A stretch of DNA of 64,000 nucleotides from contig OY759271.1 of NCBI GenBank assembly GCA_963662155.1, positions 351,001 to 415,000 of the forward strand, in the 5' to 3' direction. Position 1 is the stretch's first letter; each line of letters opens with the position of its first letter. Of the stretch, positions 35,776 through 47,473 are shown one piece after another. The position numbers and the translations under genes are program-made. The notes beneath the pieces are model-generated. The model was not told the DNA's origin and ran no database searches. It saw only the letters and a program-made list of their open reading frames with translations. Source of the DNA: Lamellibrachia columna (Eukaryota > Annelida > Polychaeta > Sabellida > Siboglinidae).

Positions 35776-37100
35776 CTTTAAAAAAACAATTCTTACTGAA
35801 GAAATAAATGTTAAATAAATATTCTTTAAACAATTTTTTTTGCAATTTGTGCACATCAATATTTTCTTTCCACCCACAAATTTGTAATTTTATGCATATT
35901 GGTAAAGGAAACAATATTGGCAAAGTAATAAGATGAAATGTGGCACATAATGCTATGTCAACAGCAGAGGTGTATTAGTTTGACGTGTACAGATTGGGTG
36001 AAAGTAATTCACCATAGAGGGGCTGCACTATTGCTAGCATGTTGTTCTGTGTTAATTTGTTGACTCGAACTTCATTAATTTTGATTTACTGATGAATAAT
36101 GTCTGACTTGTCAACTGTGTGACAAGAAGGCCCTACACAGCTTTAAAACTGCCAGTGAATATAATTCACCATAAAACAGGCTTGTTATCACATGCATGTC
36201 AATGCAAAGGCCATTTTCCAGGATCACATTCACATTCAAATACAAATGTTTATGCATTATATATGCATCATAATTATATTAGCAAAGCTACATGTTCTAA
36301 TATAAGCATCATTCAATGTAATACAACTATATACACCATGGTCTTACTTTTAAAGTGGATTTACAGGTCAGACAATGATTCTAAAATGTGCTGAGGATTC
36401 TGCTAACTACAGGGCACTTTTTCAAAGTCTGACAAAGAGCATGTTTTGCAACTGTATTTACAATTCATACAATGTGAATGTTAATTTTATTAATGATGAA
36501 TTTATTAATGAATTTATGGGCATTTGAAATATAAAATGTTTGGGGGTTGGATTCAAATACATGCTTTCTGTTGAGTCTGGATTAAATTGTTTAGCTATTG
36601 CACGAATAGAACAATTTTAATATAAAAGTTTGTGGTATGCAATCAAATGCACTGAAAATGTAACGACTGCATATGAATGTGCATGGCTACTGCATGCCAT
36701 CCAAAATGTGCATTCAAATGCATTTGCATTTGTTAACAAGTCCGCTACCAAATAATATTTAAATGCAATATTACTGATTATCATTTCACTCAAATATTTT
36801 TTATATATTATCAGATCACGTGCGATATGAGTGAAATTTCCAACATAAGTTTTCGCTATTGACTCTTGGAGTAAAAAATATGTTGGTTCTATTGCATTAA
36901 TTATTTCTGATGGACAGGTGCTTATAAACTACTAGAGCTAGGATACGATGTAAAATATCTCATCCAAGCATAATTTACAGTAATCAAGAACACATGAAAT
37001 AAAAATTTATTAATCGGGTATTCAGCATAAGTGTAATCTTTGTTCAGCACACTTTGATTTTAAAAGTACTGTCAGTGTGTGTGCTCTGTAAATGTATGCC

Positions 37101-39370
37101 TGACATGAGATTTAGATTTAGGTCAGTCTCCTATGACATAACACTTGTGACACACATGCAGTGAGACCACACTCACAGTGCCCCAGTGGTCTCATTAAGG
37201 GTCTGCTTATGAGGGTTATGTGAGGGTCACCAGTTAGTTTCCACATCTGGATAATCTAGTACCAGGGTGGTAGTAGAAGTTGTGCTGCTTATACAACTAG
37301 TAGGAAATACATGATAAAGAAGACTTCTGGATGATTTGACTTGTATCCTGTTCATTCCATGAGACAAAAGGTAAGAATGTTGTCCAGGCATATTCTTTTA
37401 TAGCAATTTGACATGTGGCCCAGCCATGCAATAAACACAGTGAATATATTTTGTGTGCAGCAGCCGGGCTGTTTGAAAAATGGCAGTTTGCATTTGTTAT
37501 TATATTCAGTACTTTCAACTTGTCAACTTGATCATGAGTAGAAATGAAAATACCCATTAACATGTCATAATTCTGACTGTTTTAACTTTCATGAAAGCTA
37601 ATGTGTAATAAAATAAATCTATGGATGAAATCCTTGGCTTTCACATACTAGGAAGTTCACTAATTGTATCTACTGGCAATGTATTGTTCCTTCTTTGATG
37701 TGTGCAGAATGACATGGACATCTAAATCGTGCCATTGCTACTATGTCTTTGAAATTGTACACAATTCAAATGCTTTTAAAATTTCAACTAATTGTTACTA
37801 CGGCAATTTAGTTTTGCATTTGTTTGTACTTTACTGTGCCAGTAGTGCCCTCTTATAAGGTCACCCGTTCTGTAGAGGTAAAATGACTGTAATGTGTGTG
37901 TTTGTACTTTACTGTGCCAGTAGTCCCCTCTTATAAGGTCACCCATTCTGTAGAGGTACAAGGGATGTAATGTGGGTGTTTGTGTGCGTTTGGTGTTTAA
38001 ATCCGTGACCTTGCATTTTACAATATATTGCCGTGAAATGACAAAAGTGAGCAAGTGACTATGGTTTTTTAAATATCGTACAAAACATATTTTGGTTTGC
38101 TCTCTTGTGCATATTACAGCACAGTAATTGTACACCATTCTTTGGACTATTTGAGTAAGTGTATTTATAAAAATTATTAGTACTTTTTTGTGACATGGTT
38201 ATTTGTTGACTTTGTGTCACTTGCTCCATTTTGTCATTTTATAAAATAAGTTATTGACACAGAAAAATGTTGTCATAGAGCAGCAAGTGCAATCAAATCA
38301 CCCTTGAATAACTCCCCTTAAGAAACAATGAGGCAGGTCTTATTACAGAATTATGTGACCAGTTGTCATAATCAATTAACATTTTAAGAATTAAGTAATG
38401 CTTTGATTTTTTTATTTGGCAATGCTCTAAGTTCGAGCATGCGACCTTTTCCAGTTTTTGTGTCAATAAGCTTGTTGTGCAGTAATTTGTAATAGTTTCA
38501 TAAATTTATCACTCGCTAATTTGGGAGAAAAGATAATTAAACAGAACACTGATATTTCAGCTGCAGTATATAAAGGATTGTGCACAGTGCAAATACGGTG
38601 ATCATAAGACTTGTCCAACATTGTCATTCTGAAAGTTGATATTCGTAAAATATCGAATTTAAGACTGAATTTTTCTGAAGATATAGTAACTACATTCCTA
38701 TTGAACTAAGTAGTCATTACAAGTATCCCTGACAGTATACAGTAGCACTTTGTAGCTTGTCCTATAAAATAACAATTTGAAATACAGACTGCTAAAATAA
38801 CTCTAAGAAATAAAAAAAATTGATGTTTGCACACTCTGTACATACATTATCCTTCTCATTATCATTCTTTAATTTTGTGATGCACATCTGTACGAATATA
38901 TCTAGACATTTAGCAAATTTAAGCTCTGTAGTTAGAGGCACCTGAAAGTATAACAAGTGCGTTTACCCCTTAGCTTAGTTTTTCTGCAAAGCTGCTCAGA
39001 TATAACCACTTGCTAATTGGTTCAAATGTTAGGACATTCTGAGACATCACCTTTTTAATTTCCTGAAAATTGGTTGATTTAACAAGGAATGACCTTACTG
39101 TGTATGAGAGCTGCAGACTGATTGCATGGCTGTCGCAATAACATGTGATGCTATTGGTCACACACTTGCTCCCTTTTCTCATAATAAAACACTATTCCAT
39201 TGTCACTTGATCCTTTATGCTGTGTCATCTGTAGAAAATCTGCCATCTAAAAGGTTTTATTATGTTAAAATATGGCTTTTGGTCCCATCATTGTGATAGT
39301 TCCAACATTGTGATGGCAGAAATATCACTTGCTCCCTTTTGTCATTTCATGGTAGTATGTTCCTTGATAA
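37101..39370. other. Element 2 interior without homology to the left copy
   Basis: No coding signal. An imperfect tandem duplication of about 80 bp (tttactgtgccagtagt, ctcttataaggtcaccc) is at 37830-37990. The motif for cell-like 'acttgctccctttt.tcat' recurs near 38220, 39168 and 39328. Otherwise AT-rich. Confidence 0.5.
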
Positions 39371-39374
39371 TTGA

Positions 39375-39934
39375 TCAAATTTTTGCATGGCATTTTGCGG
39401 TAAGAAAATTGTCTTATTTTCAGAAATGATTGCTGACATGCAGTGATCAGTAGTCTTTCTTTTTATAAGAAAAATATATAAATGAGGAAATGTTTCTTAT
39501 TCCAAGAAAAAGTCTTTCAGAAGGTTTTTCTCATTTTCCAAAAAATATTCTTACTAACGTGAAACATCCAACATGACTACAAGAAAAATATTCTTATTAA
39601 ATTTAAGAAAACATTTCTTGATTTACAAATTTTCTTGTGTGGCTCCCTAGAAAATAATTTAAGAAAAATGTTCTTGCTTTTTTTTCTTGATTTAAGAAAA
39701 TGTTTTTCTTATTTCATAAAAAAAAATTCTTAAATAAGAACAATTTTCTTGGACAAATAAGAAAAGAATTCTATAGCCTTTTCTTGATTTTAGAAACTAT
39801 TTTCTTAAGCCAAGAAAATTTTTCTTATGTAACATTTCTTAAATCACGAAAATAATTTTCTTACGTGGCTCCCTAGAAAAATGTTCTTGTTTTAAGTTTT
39901 TTTTATTAAAACAAGAAAATTATTTTTAGCAGTG
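39375..39934. repeat. AAGAAA/TTTCTT palindrome-rich terminal domain of element 2
   Basis: More than a dozen short inverted pairs of TTTTCTT and AAGAAAA lie here, with a direct repeat ggctccctagaaaa at about 39641 and 39861. The matching domain at the other end is 34516-34760. Confidence 0.7.
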
Positions 39935-40806
39935 CAGATAAACAAAGTTTACAGGATGATCTAAATAAATTAGTTAAATGGTCAAAAAATGGCCACTGTT
40001 ATTCAATTTTGGGAAGTGTAAATGCATACACATAGGACATGGAAACATGGATGAAGAATATAAAATGGGGGATAATGTACTAGGTAGAACCACACAAGAA
40101 AAGGACTTAGGAGTAACACTTAGTGCTGACGTGAAAGTTTCAGAGCAATGTCGGATTGCTGCTTCGACAGGAAATCAAATTCTAGGGCTAATTAGGAGAA
40201 CTATCACGTATAAGGAAAACTAGCTAATTGTACCCCTGTACAAATCAATAATTAGACCACATTTGGAATATTGTATTCGAGCATGGAAGCCGAATCGTAA
40301 AAAGGACACAGACAAGCTAGAAAGAACACAACGAAGAGCAACTAAAATGATTCCAGAATTGAGAGACCTTAGTTACTAAAGTCGCTTATTACAATGTGGT
40401 TTGACAACACTAGAAACCAGGAGACTAAGAGGAGACGAAATGGAAGTGTTTAAAATAGTGAATGGTTATGAGAATGTTGACAGGAATACATGTGTTCTTC
40501 AAACTTAAAGAAGGCAGTAGAACCAGAGGACACAAAGCAGCATTAGTTAAGGAGCAGTGTAGGTTGGACATGAGAAAGTACTCTTTCTCACAAAGGGTGA
40601 TAAATGAATGGAACAAACTGCCAAATGATTGTGTTAATGCTAGTAGTGTGAATATGTTTAAAAATAGAATTGACAGATATTTGATAAGGGCGGGCTACAC
40701 ATAGATGAGAAAATTGTTGGACTCTCAATAAGCCAATGGCTTCCTTGTCCACTTGCCATCTGGAACTTGTTGTTTGGGATGGCAATCTTGTTCAATCTTG
40801 TTAAAA
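39935..40806 (+). pseudogene. CR1-like LINE copy 1, part 3 (C-terminal and 3' end)
   Basis: Resumes at cagataaacaaagtttacag and reads, with frameshifts, FNFGKCKCIHIGHGN, TTQEKDLGVTLSADVKVSEQ, NQILGLIRRTITYKEN-stop, then FFKLKEGSRTRGHKAALVKE and QRVINEWNKLPNDCV...IRAGYT. The 3' end has repeated atcttgtt units (about 40787-40806). Dead copy. Confidence 0.92.
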
Positions 40807-41037
40807 ACTTAATATATTGGGAGAATAAAGCCCTTATTGTTATGTTGAAATGTTCTGATATTAATTATTAGTGAAGAAAGGATGAAATAATCCTTGTAAT
40901 GAATCTAGTTGTATAATTTGTTCGGTAAGTTCACTAGACTACAACAACTGTCATGTTAGATCAATGCCAACATGTTATTTGATTCAGGTCCACTCAAAGT
41001 AGCAGTAGGATCTTCCAGCATAAAACAAACTGGTTAC

Positions 41038-41138
41038 CTACAGAATGTTGTTTGTCTTCTCAATCTTGAGGTACAGCTTCGTGTGGTCAACACTCAATAT
41101 GTTGGCTTCTTTCAGAAGATTCACATTGTCTTCTTTTA
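41038..41138 (-). pseudogene. Host-gene 101-nt exon, copy 1, with terminal stop
   Basis: Minus-strand exon with acceptor ttttcag and donor GTAACC. In frame with the preceding Cys-rich exon it encodes KEDNVNLLKEANILSVDHTK then LYLKIEKTNNIL and a TAG just before the donor; the duplicate at 50259-50159 has AAG there. So either this copy is inactivated or the donor at 41041 (GTAGGT) is used instead. Confidence 0.62.
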
Positions 41139-41454
41139 CTGAAAATTAACAAAATACTTATGTGTATGTTGCTGACACATATCTAATAAGATTTAAGCAA
41201 ATTTCCATCCAAAGGGCAGATGGATAAGGAATCACTAAACAGTTTTATCAATGTGTGGACAGTCTTGACAGATATCTGTCAAATTTGCTTTACAAATATT
41301 ATTGATACTGTTGGCACTTCCACAATCAGAAGATCATTTGTTTAAATCATTTATTGTCATCTATGATATCCAAAGGGATCAGTGAGATATTAACAAGTAT
41401 TTACTGGAGTGAAATGACTACTAATTTAATTAAGTTTGCTATAAAATCACTCAC

Positions 41455-41664
41455 TGAAATCCTCTTCAAACACCTTGAAGCTGGCCGTCCACTCGTTGAT
41501 GCCAATGGTCAGTTCCAGGTTACAGGTGTTATATCTGACGTAGGCGGACAATGTGTGTTGGTAGATGAACAACTTAAGGTCAACACAACAACTGATGCTG
41601 GTGCAAGTCTTGTCAATGCAACACAGGATGTTCTTGCCAACTCGACTCCCAATGTAAAAACATT
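41455..41664 (-). pseudogene. Host-gene Cys-rich exon, copy 1
   Basis: A 210-nt exon on the minus strand. Acceptor ...attgacag at 41665, donor GTGAGT at 41454. It begins with two bases of a split codon and ends with one, so it is a symmetric phase-1 exon. It encodes CFYIGSRVGKNILCCIDKTC, then TSISCCVDLKLFIYQHTLSA and a segment ending ELTIGINEWTASFKVFEEDF. Paired cysteines (CC twice) and the beta-like pattern suggest a secreted or extracellular domain; I do not recognise the family. This exon itself is open. It joins in frame to the exon at 41138-41038, which ends in a stop codon. A decayed duplicate is at 50779-50570. Confidence 0.7.
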
Positions 41665-41742
41665 CTGTCAATGTTAAGTACATGTTACTGCCTTGTAAGA
41701 CTTTCTAAAGAACTCAATTGATGTATGAACCCCTATACTAAA

Positions 41743-42536
41743 CACTTCAGTTATTATTTCAAACGGGTTCCAAATGGCAGAGGTCTTGAATGAGTATTTC
41801 AGCTCAGTTTTTACCACAGAAAATATCAGCTCACTTCCAGTTCCATTTACTAAATTTGAGGGCAATTAATCAGAACATATAGGGCAGTTATTTGTAACTC
41901 CTGAAATGATAGCAAAGAAAATTAAGAAGATGAAAGATAATAAATCACCTGGAGTAGATGGGATACCACCAAAACTGCTTAAGGAAATTGTTCAGCAAAT
42001 TAGTACACCACTTGCAAAATTGTTTAACTTGTCACTAGAAGAAGGAATAGTTCCTACAGAATGGAAAGAAGCAAACATTATGTCGCTATTTAAGAAGGGA
42101 TCAAGGAAGAAGCCAGAAAATTACAGACCAGTGAGTTTAACATCAGTTGTATGTACATTACTCGAAACATTAATTAGAGATCACATGGTGGAATTCCTTG
42201 TAAAACATCAATTAATAAATACATCTCAACATCGATTCCTAAAAGCAAGGTCATGTTTAACAATCTCTTATGTTTTTTTGAAGAAATTACAAAGTGGGTA
42301 GATGACGGGTCTCCAGTGGATGTTGTCTACTTAGATTTTCAGAAAGGTTTTGATAAAGTGCCACATCAAAGATTGTTACTTAAACTAAAACCCCATGGCA
42401 TAGGTAATGATGTAATCAAATGGATAGAAAAGTGGCTTACACACAAAAGACAGAGAGTAATAGTAGATGGTGAGATTTCAAACTGGAAATCTGTTTTGAT
42501 TAGGGTACCACAGAGATCAGTATTAGGCCCTATATT

Positions 42537-42576
<40 letters not shown>

Positions 42577-43337
42577 GATTTGGAGGATGACATATTTAGC
42601 AAAGTACTCAAATTTGCAGATGACACAAAAGTATTCAGAAAGGTTACTAATGATACAGATAAACAAAGTTTACAGGATGATCTATTTAAAAGGTCTGAAA
42701 AATGGCCAATGTTATTCAATTTTGGGAAGCATAAATGCATACACATAGGACATGAAACATGGACGAAGAAATTAAAATGGAGGATGATGTACTAAGTAGA
42801 ACAACACAAGAAAAGGACTTAGGAGTAACATTTAGTGATGATATGAAAGTTTCAGAGAAATGTCGGATTGCTGATTCGAAAGGAAATCAAATTCTAGGGT
42901 TAATTAGGAGATCTATCACGTATAAGGAGAAACAGCTAATTGTACCCCTGTACAAAGCAATAGTTAGAACACATTTGGAATATTGTATTCAAGCATGGAG
43001 GCCGTATCGTAAAAGGATACAGACAAGCTAGAAAGAATACAACGAAGAGCAACTAAAATGTTTCTAGGATTGAGAGACCTTAGTTATGAAAGCCGTTTAT
43101 TCAAATGTGGTTTGACAACACTACAGACCAGAAGACTAAGAGAAGACCAAATAAAAGTGTTTAAAATAGTGAATGGTTATGAGGATGTTGATAGGATTAT
43201 GTTCTTCAAACTTAAAGAAGGCAGTAGAACCAGAGGACACAAAGTAGCATTAGATAAGGAGCAGTGTAGGTTGGACATGAGAAAGTACTATTTCTGGTGA
43301 TAAACGAATGGAACAAACTGCCAAATGATTGTGTTAA
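41743..43337 (+). pseudogene. CR1-like LINE copy 2, 5' part
   Basis: Begins IISNGFQMAEVLNEYFSSVF (about 41750), then DNKSPGVDGIPPKLL, YRPVSLTSV, SQHRFLKARSCL, a frameshift, VVYLDFQKGFDKVPHQRLL, VPQRSVLGPI (G to R in the VPQGS box), a (TA)n tract at 42537-42573, NDLEDD, KFADDTKVF, and two more frameshifted pieces to about 43300. Stop codons and frameshifts show it is dead. It is interrupted at TTAA 43334-43337 by two TTAA elements and continues at 49751. Confidence 0.93.
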
Positions 43338-43752
43338 CGGGAGACTCGGGTCGGATTTGACGGATTTTTTACAATAAAATGAATTTCGAGTTGTTGCTAT
43401 TTCCGTGTATAAATATTATTCAACTTGCCATTCATGTAAGTTGCACTGTCGAAATAAACACGTTTCTGTCATAAAACGTGTCTTTTGTATGATGCCTATC
43501 ATTGCTAAGTCTTTGTTTATGTCAAATGAACCGAGACTAATGGGACATTAGGTGATATTCCGCGAGCCATTGCATGCCGGAAAACGCTGCCATTCCAACA
43601 TGGCGCATATCACGGGAAAGCCCCATTTTCGCTCTGTATGATGGTACAAACAGTTTTAAAATGTGCCCGGAGGTATCCGAGTAATTCCGACTATAAATGA
43701 CCGCCTCTGAACCATCTCGGTGACAAAGGAATGGGGAATGCCACGACGATTC

Positions 43753-45594
43753 AAGATTAACAAGATTTAACAAGATTTGCCATCCAAGCCAAAGGCCCAG
43801 ATGGCAAGTGGACAAGGAAGCCATTGGCTTATCGAGAGTCCAACAATGTTCACCTACTTATAACCCGCCCTCCTGATATATGTGTCAACCTTGTTTTTAA
43901 ACATATTCACGCTGGTAGCAGTTACACAATCTGTAGACAATTTGTTCCATTCATTTATTGTCCTCTGTGAGAACGAGTGCTTCCTGATGTCCAATCTACA
44001 TTGATCCTTTACTAATTTTACCTCATGTCCTCTAGTTCTGCTATCCTTCTTGAGTGAGAAAAACATATTTCTATCAATAATTTCATACCCATTCAATATC
44101 TTAAAAACTTCAATCTGATCTCCTCTTAACCTCCTTGTCTCTAGAGTTGTTAAACCACATTCTTTCAGGCGTTCTTCATAACTAAGGTCTCTAAGTTCTG
44201 GAATCATTTTAGTTGCTCTCCTTTGTATGCGTTCAAGCGTATCTATATCCTTCTTACGATATGGTCTCCATGCTTGTATACAGTATTCTAAATGAGGTCT
44301 AACTATTGCTTTATAAAGAGGTATAATTAACTTTTTTCCCTTGTATGTTATGTTTCTTCTAATCAATCCAAGAATTTGATTACCCTTTGAAGCTGCAATA
44401 CCACACTGCTGTGAAACTTTCATATCAGCGCTTATTGTAACTCCTAAGTCCTTTTCTTTTACAGTAGTACCCAGAACAGTATCTCCCATTTTATAGTTTA
44501 CATTCAAGTTCCCATGTCCTGTATGTAGGCATTTACATTTCCCAAAATTGAACAGCATCTGCCATTTCTCAGACCATTTCACTAATCTGTCTAGATCGTT
44601 TTGTAAATGTTGTTTATCACCATCAGTATTAACCTTTCTAAACAGTTTTGTGTCATCCGCAAATTTCAGTACGTTACTTGTTATACTGTCGTCCAAGTCA
44701 TTGATATAAATTAAGAATAATATAGGTCCTAGTACTGACCCTTGAGGTACCCCACTCAAAACCGATTTCCAATTTGAAACTTCTCCATCTACTACAACTC
44801 GTTGTCTTCTGTCAGTTAGCCATTGTTCTATCCAGTCAGTTATGCTATCCCCGATACCATGGGCTTTTAATTTAAGTAGCAATCTTTGATGTGGCACTTT
44901 GTCAAAAGCTTTCTGAAAATCTAAGTAGATAATATCTACTGGCGATCCCACGTCTATCCACTTAGTGATTTCTTCCAAAAAACATAACATATTTGTTAAG
45001 CATGACCTTGCTTTAAGGAATCCATGTTGAGATGAATTTAATAATTTATGCTTAACGAGGAAGTCCACCATATGGTCTTTAATTAACCTTTCTAATAATT
45101 TACAAATCACTGACGTTAAACTCACTGGTCTGTAATTCTCTGACTTATTTCTCGAACCCTTTTTAAATAATGGTATGATGTTTGCTTCTTTCCATTCAAA
45201 CGGAACAACTCCCTCTTTTAATGACAAGTTGAATACTCTTGCAAGTGGTATACTGATTTGATCTACTGTTTCCATTAGTAATTTTGGAGGAATCCCATCC
45301 ACTCCCGGTGATTTGTTATCCTTCATTGCCCTTATTTTCTTAGCTACCAATTCTGGAGTTACAACTAACGGTCCTAAATATTCAGATTTAGCCCCCTGAA
45401 ATTTAGCATCAGCAACTGGTAATGAACTAATATCTTCCTTGGTAAACACTGAACTGAAGTAACCATTTAGGTCTTCCGCCATTAAAAACCCCTGTGATAT
45501 TATATTTCCAGCACTGTCTTCTAGAGGTCCAACCTTGTCTTGTACGTTTTGTTTACTCCTGACATATGCATAAAAACTCTTGCTGTCATTTATT
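43753..45594 (-). mobile_element. CR1-like LINE copy 3, 5'-truncated, nearly intact
   Basis: 1,842-bp insertion in TTAA element copy 1, flanked by CGATTC at 43747-43752 and 45595-45600. The empty site survives in copy 2 near 47880-47890, so the boundaries are exact. The 3' tail (minus) is a short tandem repeat of ATCTTGTTAA type rather than poly(A), as in CR1/L2-like LINEs. The 5' side is truncated within the RT ORF, whose frame is open to the truncation point. Confidence 0.92.
43854..45482 (-). CDS. Reverse transcriptase of CR1-like LINE (5'-truncated, open)
   Basis: 542 codons from the first Met; the frame is open another 37 codons upstream to the element's truncation point (…SFYAYVRSKQNVQDK…), so this Met is not the natural start and the endonuclease domain is absent. 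RT motifs in order: DNKSPGVDGIPPKLL (55-69), YRPVSLTSV (117-125), GFLKARSCLTN (154-164), IYLDFQKAFDKVPH (185-198, catalytic D188), SGVPQGSVLGPILF (243-256), YINDL (259-263), KFADDTKLF (273-281, catalytic D276/D277). A C-terminal domain with GLIRRNITYKGKK, HLEYCIQAWRPY and SFSQRTINEWNKL follows to RAGYK. The enzyme copies LINE RNA at the nicked target. It lacks stops or frameshifts, unlike all sister copies, so it is the youngest. It cannot retrotranspose alone. Clade (CR1, L2 or near) is from motif memory. Confidence 0.93.
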   Translation of the reverse strand: MAEDLNGYFSSVFTKEDISSLPVADAKFQGAKSEYLGPLVVTPELVAKKIRAMKDNKSPGVDGIPPKLLMETVDQISIPLARVFNLSLKEGVVPFEWKEANIIPLFKKGSRNKSENYRPVSLTSVICKLLERLIKDHMVDFLVKHKLLNSSQHGFLKARSCLTNMLCFLEEITKWIDVGSPVDIIYLDFQKAFDKVPHQRLLLKLKAHGIGDSITDWIEQWLTDRRQRVVVDGEVSNWKSVLSGVPQGSVLGPILFLIYINDLDDSITSNVLKFADDTKLFRKVNTDGDKQHLQNDLDRLVKWSEKWQMLFNFGKCKCLHTGHGNLNVNYKMGDTVLGTTVKEKDLGVTISADMKVSQQCGIAASKGNQILGLIRRNITYKGKKLIIPLYKAIVRPHLEYCIQAWRPYRKKDIDTLERIQRRATKMIPELRDLSYEERLKECGLTTLETRRLRGDQIEVFKILNGYEIIDRNMFFSLKKDSRTRGHEVKLVKDQCRLDIRKHSFSQRTINEWNKLSTDCVTATSVNMFKNKVDTYIRRAGYK

Positions 45595-45769
45595 CGATTC
45601 GCCGGACATCACCACGTGATGTCGGATTCCCTCAAATCAAGCGCTCTAATTGGTTGTAATACTAATTTCCATCCTCTGACGTCAGCTTGAAATACCAGCT
45701 ACGTTCGATTCGATCGACTTTTTTATCCCATGAGTTTCGTTCATTTATATCGCTTTGTAAAACGACATT

Positions 45770-46810
45770 ATGCCGTTTGGTCGAAAGCGAGTGGGCGGTT
45801 ACGGTACTGGGAGGCAGCGAAAGTTTGCATCGTTGCAGTTAGCGCGTGATGCGAAGGCATCGAGGGTTGAATTCGCCAATGAACCTGCGGCGACAACTTC
45901 GTCTTCTTCGACCATCACCGTCCGTGGTGCCAGCGAGAATGGCACGCAGTGTAAGTTTAATTCTGATATTTCATATGTTCACTTGCGTTTTATCCAAACA
46001 TCGCCTTTGTGGCATAACTATTACTGTATAAACGATTTGACGCTGATCTAGTTCATGCTGTTGATGTTCGTGGTTGTGTTGACATTCAGGCCCAGGCCCA
46101 GGGGCCATCCAGGCACATCAGAAGCAGAGTTGTAACTATGGTTTATTATATTACTACAATTTGCCCTGGCAATTATTGTATACATAGCCTATATACACAC
46201 ACGCGCGCGGGTGTGTGTGTATAATATGGCAATGCCAATAAAATAAATTGCATTCAATGCCATACCCCTGCATACGTAGTAAGGGGGGGCTTTTGTTGTT
46301 GAACATGTCTTGGATACTTTTTGTTCATGAAATACATTTATCGAATGCCTACATTTATATTGTGTATTTTTTCCAGGCATCAAGGCTGTCATCAACAGTA
46401 CCAGCTGATCCGTCTCGGAGACTGTCTGTCACTGAACGGAAGTTTGGTTATGCAGATCTTCTGGAGGAGATAGGTGTCCCGCGATTCCTGGTTGAGGATG
46501 AGACAGATGCTGATGGAGATCTTTCAACAGTACTTGTACGCTGTGCCGTGTTGCCATCACTTGTTGCGAACCTGCTATGCACGTTGTGTAGGAAGCATAC
46601 ACTCTCCACCCCAGCTGTCGACCGCACCGCACCCTCGGCATGGTGTGTGGCCTCGAGACTTTCTGCACCAGTTGCGACAAGGTCATCAATGCAACTCTGT
46701 CATCAGACTGTATCGATGGGACTCAGGCGATGAATGTCCCATTTGTCGTGGCGAGATCAGCTGTGTCGGCAACGATGGACATGGGTGTCGGGTACTCTGG
46801 ACTTGTGTGA
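45770..46810 (+). pseudogene. Truncated Mutator-like transposase gene (TTAA element copy 1)
   Basis: Exon 1, 45770-45950, starts MPFGRKRVGGYGTGRQRKFA, a basic N-terminus, preceded by a TATA-like ttatat at 45748; it ends at donor GTAAGT (45951). The intron carries a cgcgcg/tgtgtg stretch. Exon 2 may begin at 46399 (in frame, giving LPADPSRRLSVTERKFGYAD) or at 46377 after a stronger tttttccag (out of frame). It reads on through LVANLLCTLCRKHTL. After a frameshift near 46610 the frame gives GMVCGLETFCTSCDKVINAT and FVVARSAVSATMDMGVGYSG, ending in TGA 46808. The CxxC pairs and the ARSAVSATMDMGVGYSGL block resemble the N-terminal region of metazoan Mutator-like transposase-domain proteins. The catalytic part is absent, so the gene is a 5' fragment. 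The identical break in copy 2 means it predates the duplication. Confidence 0.65.
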
Positions 46811-47473
46811 AATTTATTTTACAATGCCAATGACTCTTAACTTTGCCTTTTGATAGATTATACATTCAGTAATATGTATGCAAAGTTTCAATCATCTAGG
46901 TAGCTTTTCAGATGTTGAAATGTATGTGCCAATGTACATAAACTTTGAACACGATTTTCTCAAAAACATGTTTTCCCTCACACCTACTGCCTCCCGTGTC
47001 ACTTATCTCTGCTATTGTTTGACAGAATTACTTGAAACTTTCTACAGTGTTTCTTGATAGTATGCTCTTGAAAACTATCTAGTAACTTTTTAGAAAACAT
47101 TATTTATATTTTATATAATGAACCATCAATGTACAATTTCATGATGAAAAAATACATTCAGATGTAAAAAAATCATGAAAACAAAAGTTTTTTGAAAACT
47201 TGGAAAGTCAACTGACTGTTTTCATTGGGATTATGTGGAGTAACTACACACCAAATTTGAGTCCTCTAAATCCAATGGTTACTGATATAAGTCACACGCA
47301 ACATTCAATCCAAGATGGCTGCATACCGTGGGAAAATATGTATGAAACTTTCTGAAAAAAATTCACAGCATTACTCTTACCTGGACTTGCAATCTGTGAA
47401 AGTTTCAGCTCTGTAGGTTCAGTGTTAATGAAATAAGAAAATAAAACGCGTTTAGACCCAAGCGACGCCTTAA

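Larger units (their letters stand above)
34516..39934 (+). mobile_element. Element 2: 5.4-kb TIR element without recognisable ORF
   Basis: Inserted in LINE copy 1: the LINE stops at 31803 (the pogo element sits at this edge) and resumes at 39935 without loss beyond a few bases. Left end CACTGCCAAAAATTATTTT (34516) and right end in reverse complement CACTGCTAAAAATAATTTT (39934) agree at 17 of 19. Both ends continue into several hundred bases packed with AAGAAA/TTTCTT palindromic motifs, fold-back style. Flanking TA on the left suits a TA target duplication. The first 2.6 kb is shared, inverted, with 18108-20122. The longest internal frames (36119-36394 +, 37788-38138 -) show no known motif, so it appears non-autonomous. 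Confidence 0.78.
40807..41742. repeat. Duplicated flank, copy 1
   Basis: About 0.94 kb directly 3' of LINE copy 1, repeated with a few percent divergence at 49913-50868 directly 3' of LINE copy 2. It contains two minus-strand host exons. The right edge (acttcagtta) passes into LINE copy 2 by a short shared stretch. Confidence 0.9.
43338..47469 (+). mobile_element. TTAA element, copy 1 (carries a LINE insertion)
   Basis: Flanked by TTAA (43334-43337 and 47470-47473). Ends are CGGGAGACTCGGGTC and, read inward from the right, GGCGTCGCTTGGGTC (imperfect inverted repeat, 9 of 15). Without the LINE at 43753-45594 and its 6-bp duplication it would be about 2,284 bp, against 2,277 bp for copy 2. TTAA duplications are known for piggyBac and Kolobok. 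The interior gene resembles the N-terminal part of Mutator-like transposase-domain proteins, which points to Kolobok-type or a related group; this is inference. Confidence 0.82.

Noticed and set aside
18108..37100. A single 19-kb giant transposon with 2-kb terminal inverted repeats
   Set aside because: The right arm is part of a 5.4-kb insertion whose both ends interrupt a LINE at a precise point, so the two arms are separate copies of element 2 in opposite orientation.
45770..46051. 93-codon ORF running through the donor GTAAGT in the TTAA element
   Set aside because: The last 33 codons lie beyond a good splice donor and lose the composition of the first 60; they are probably intronic.
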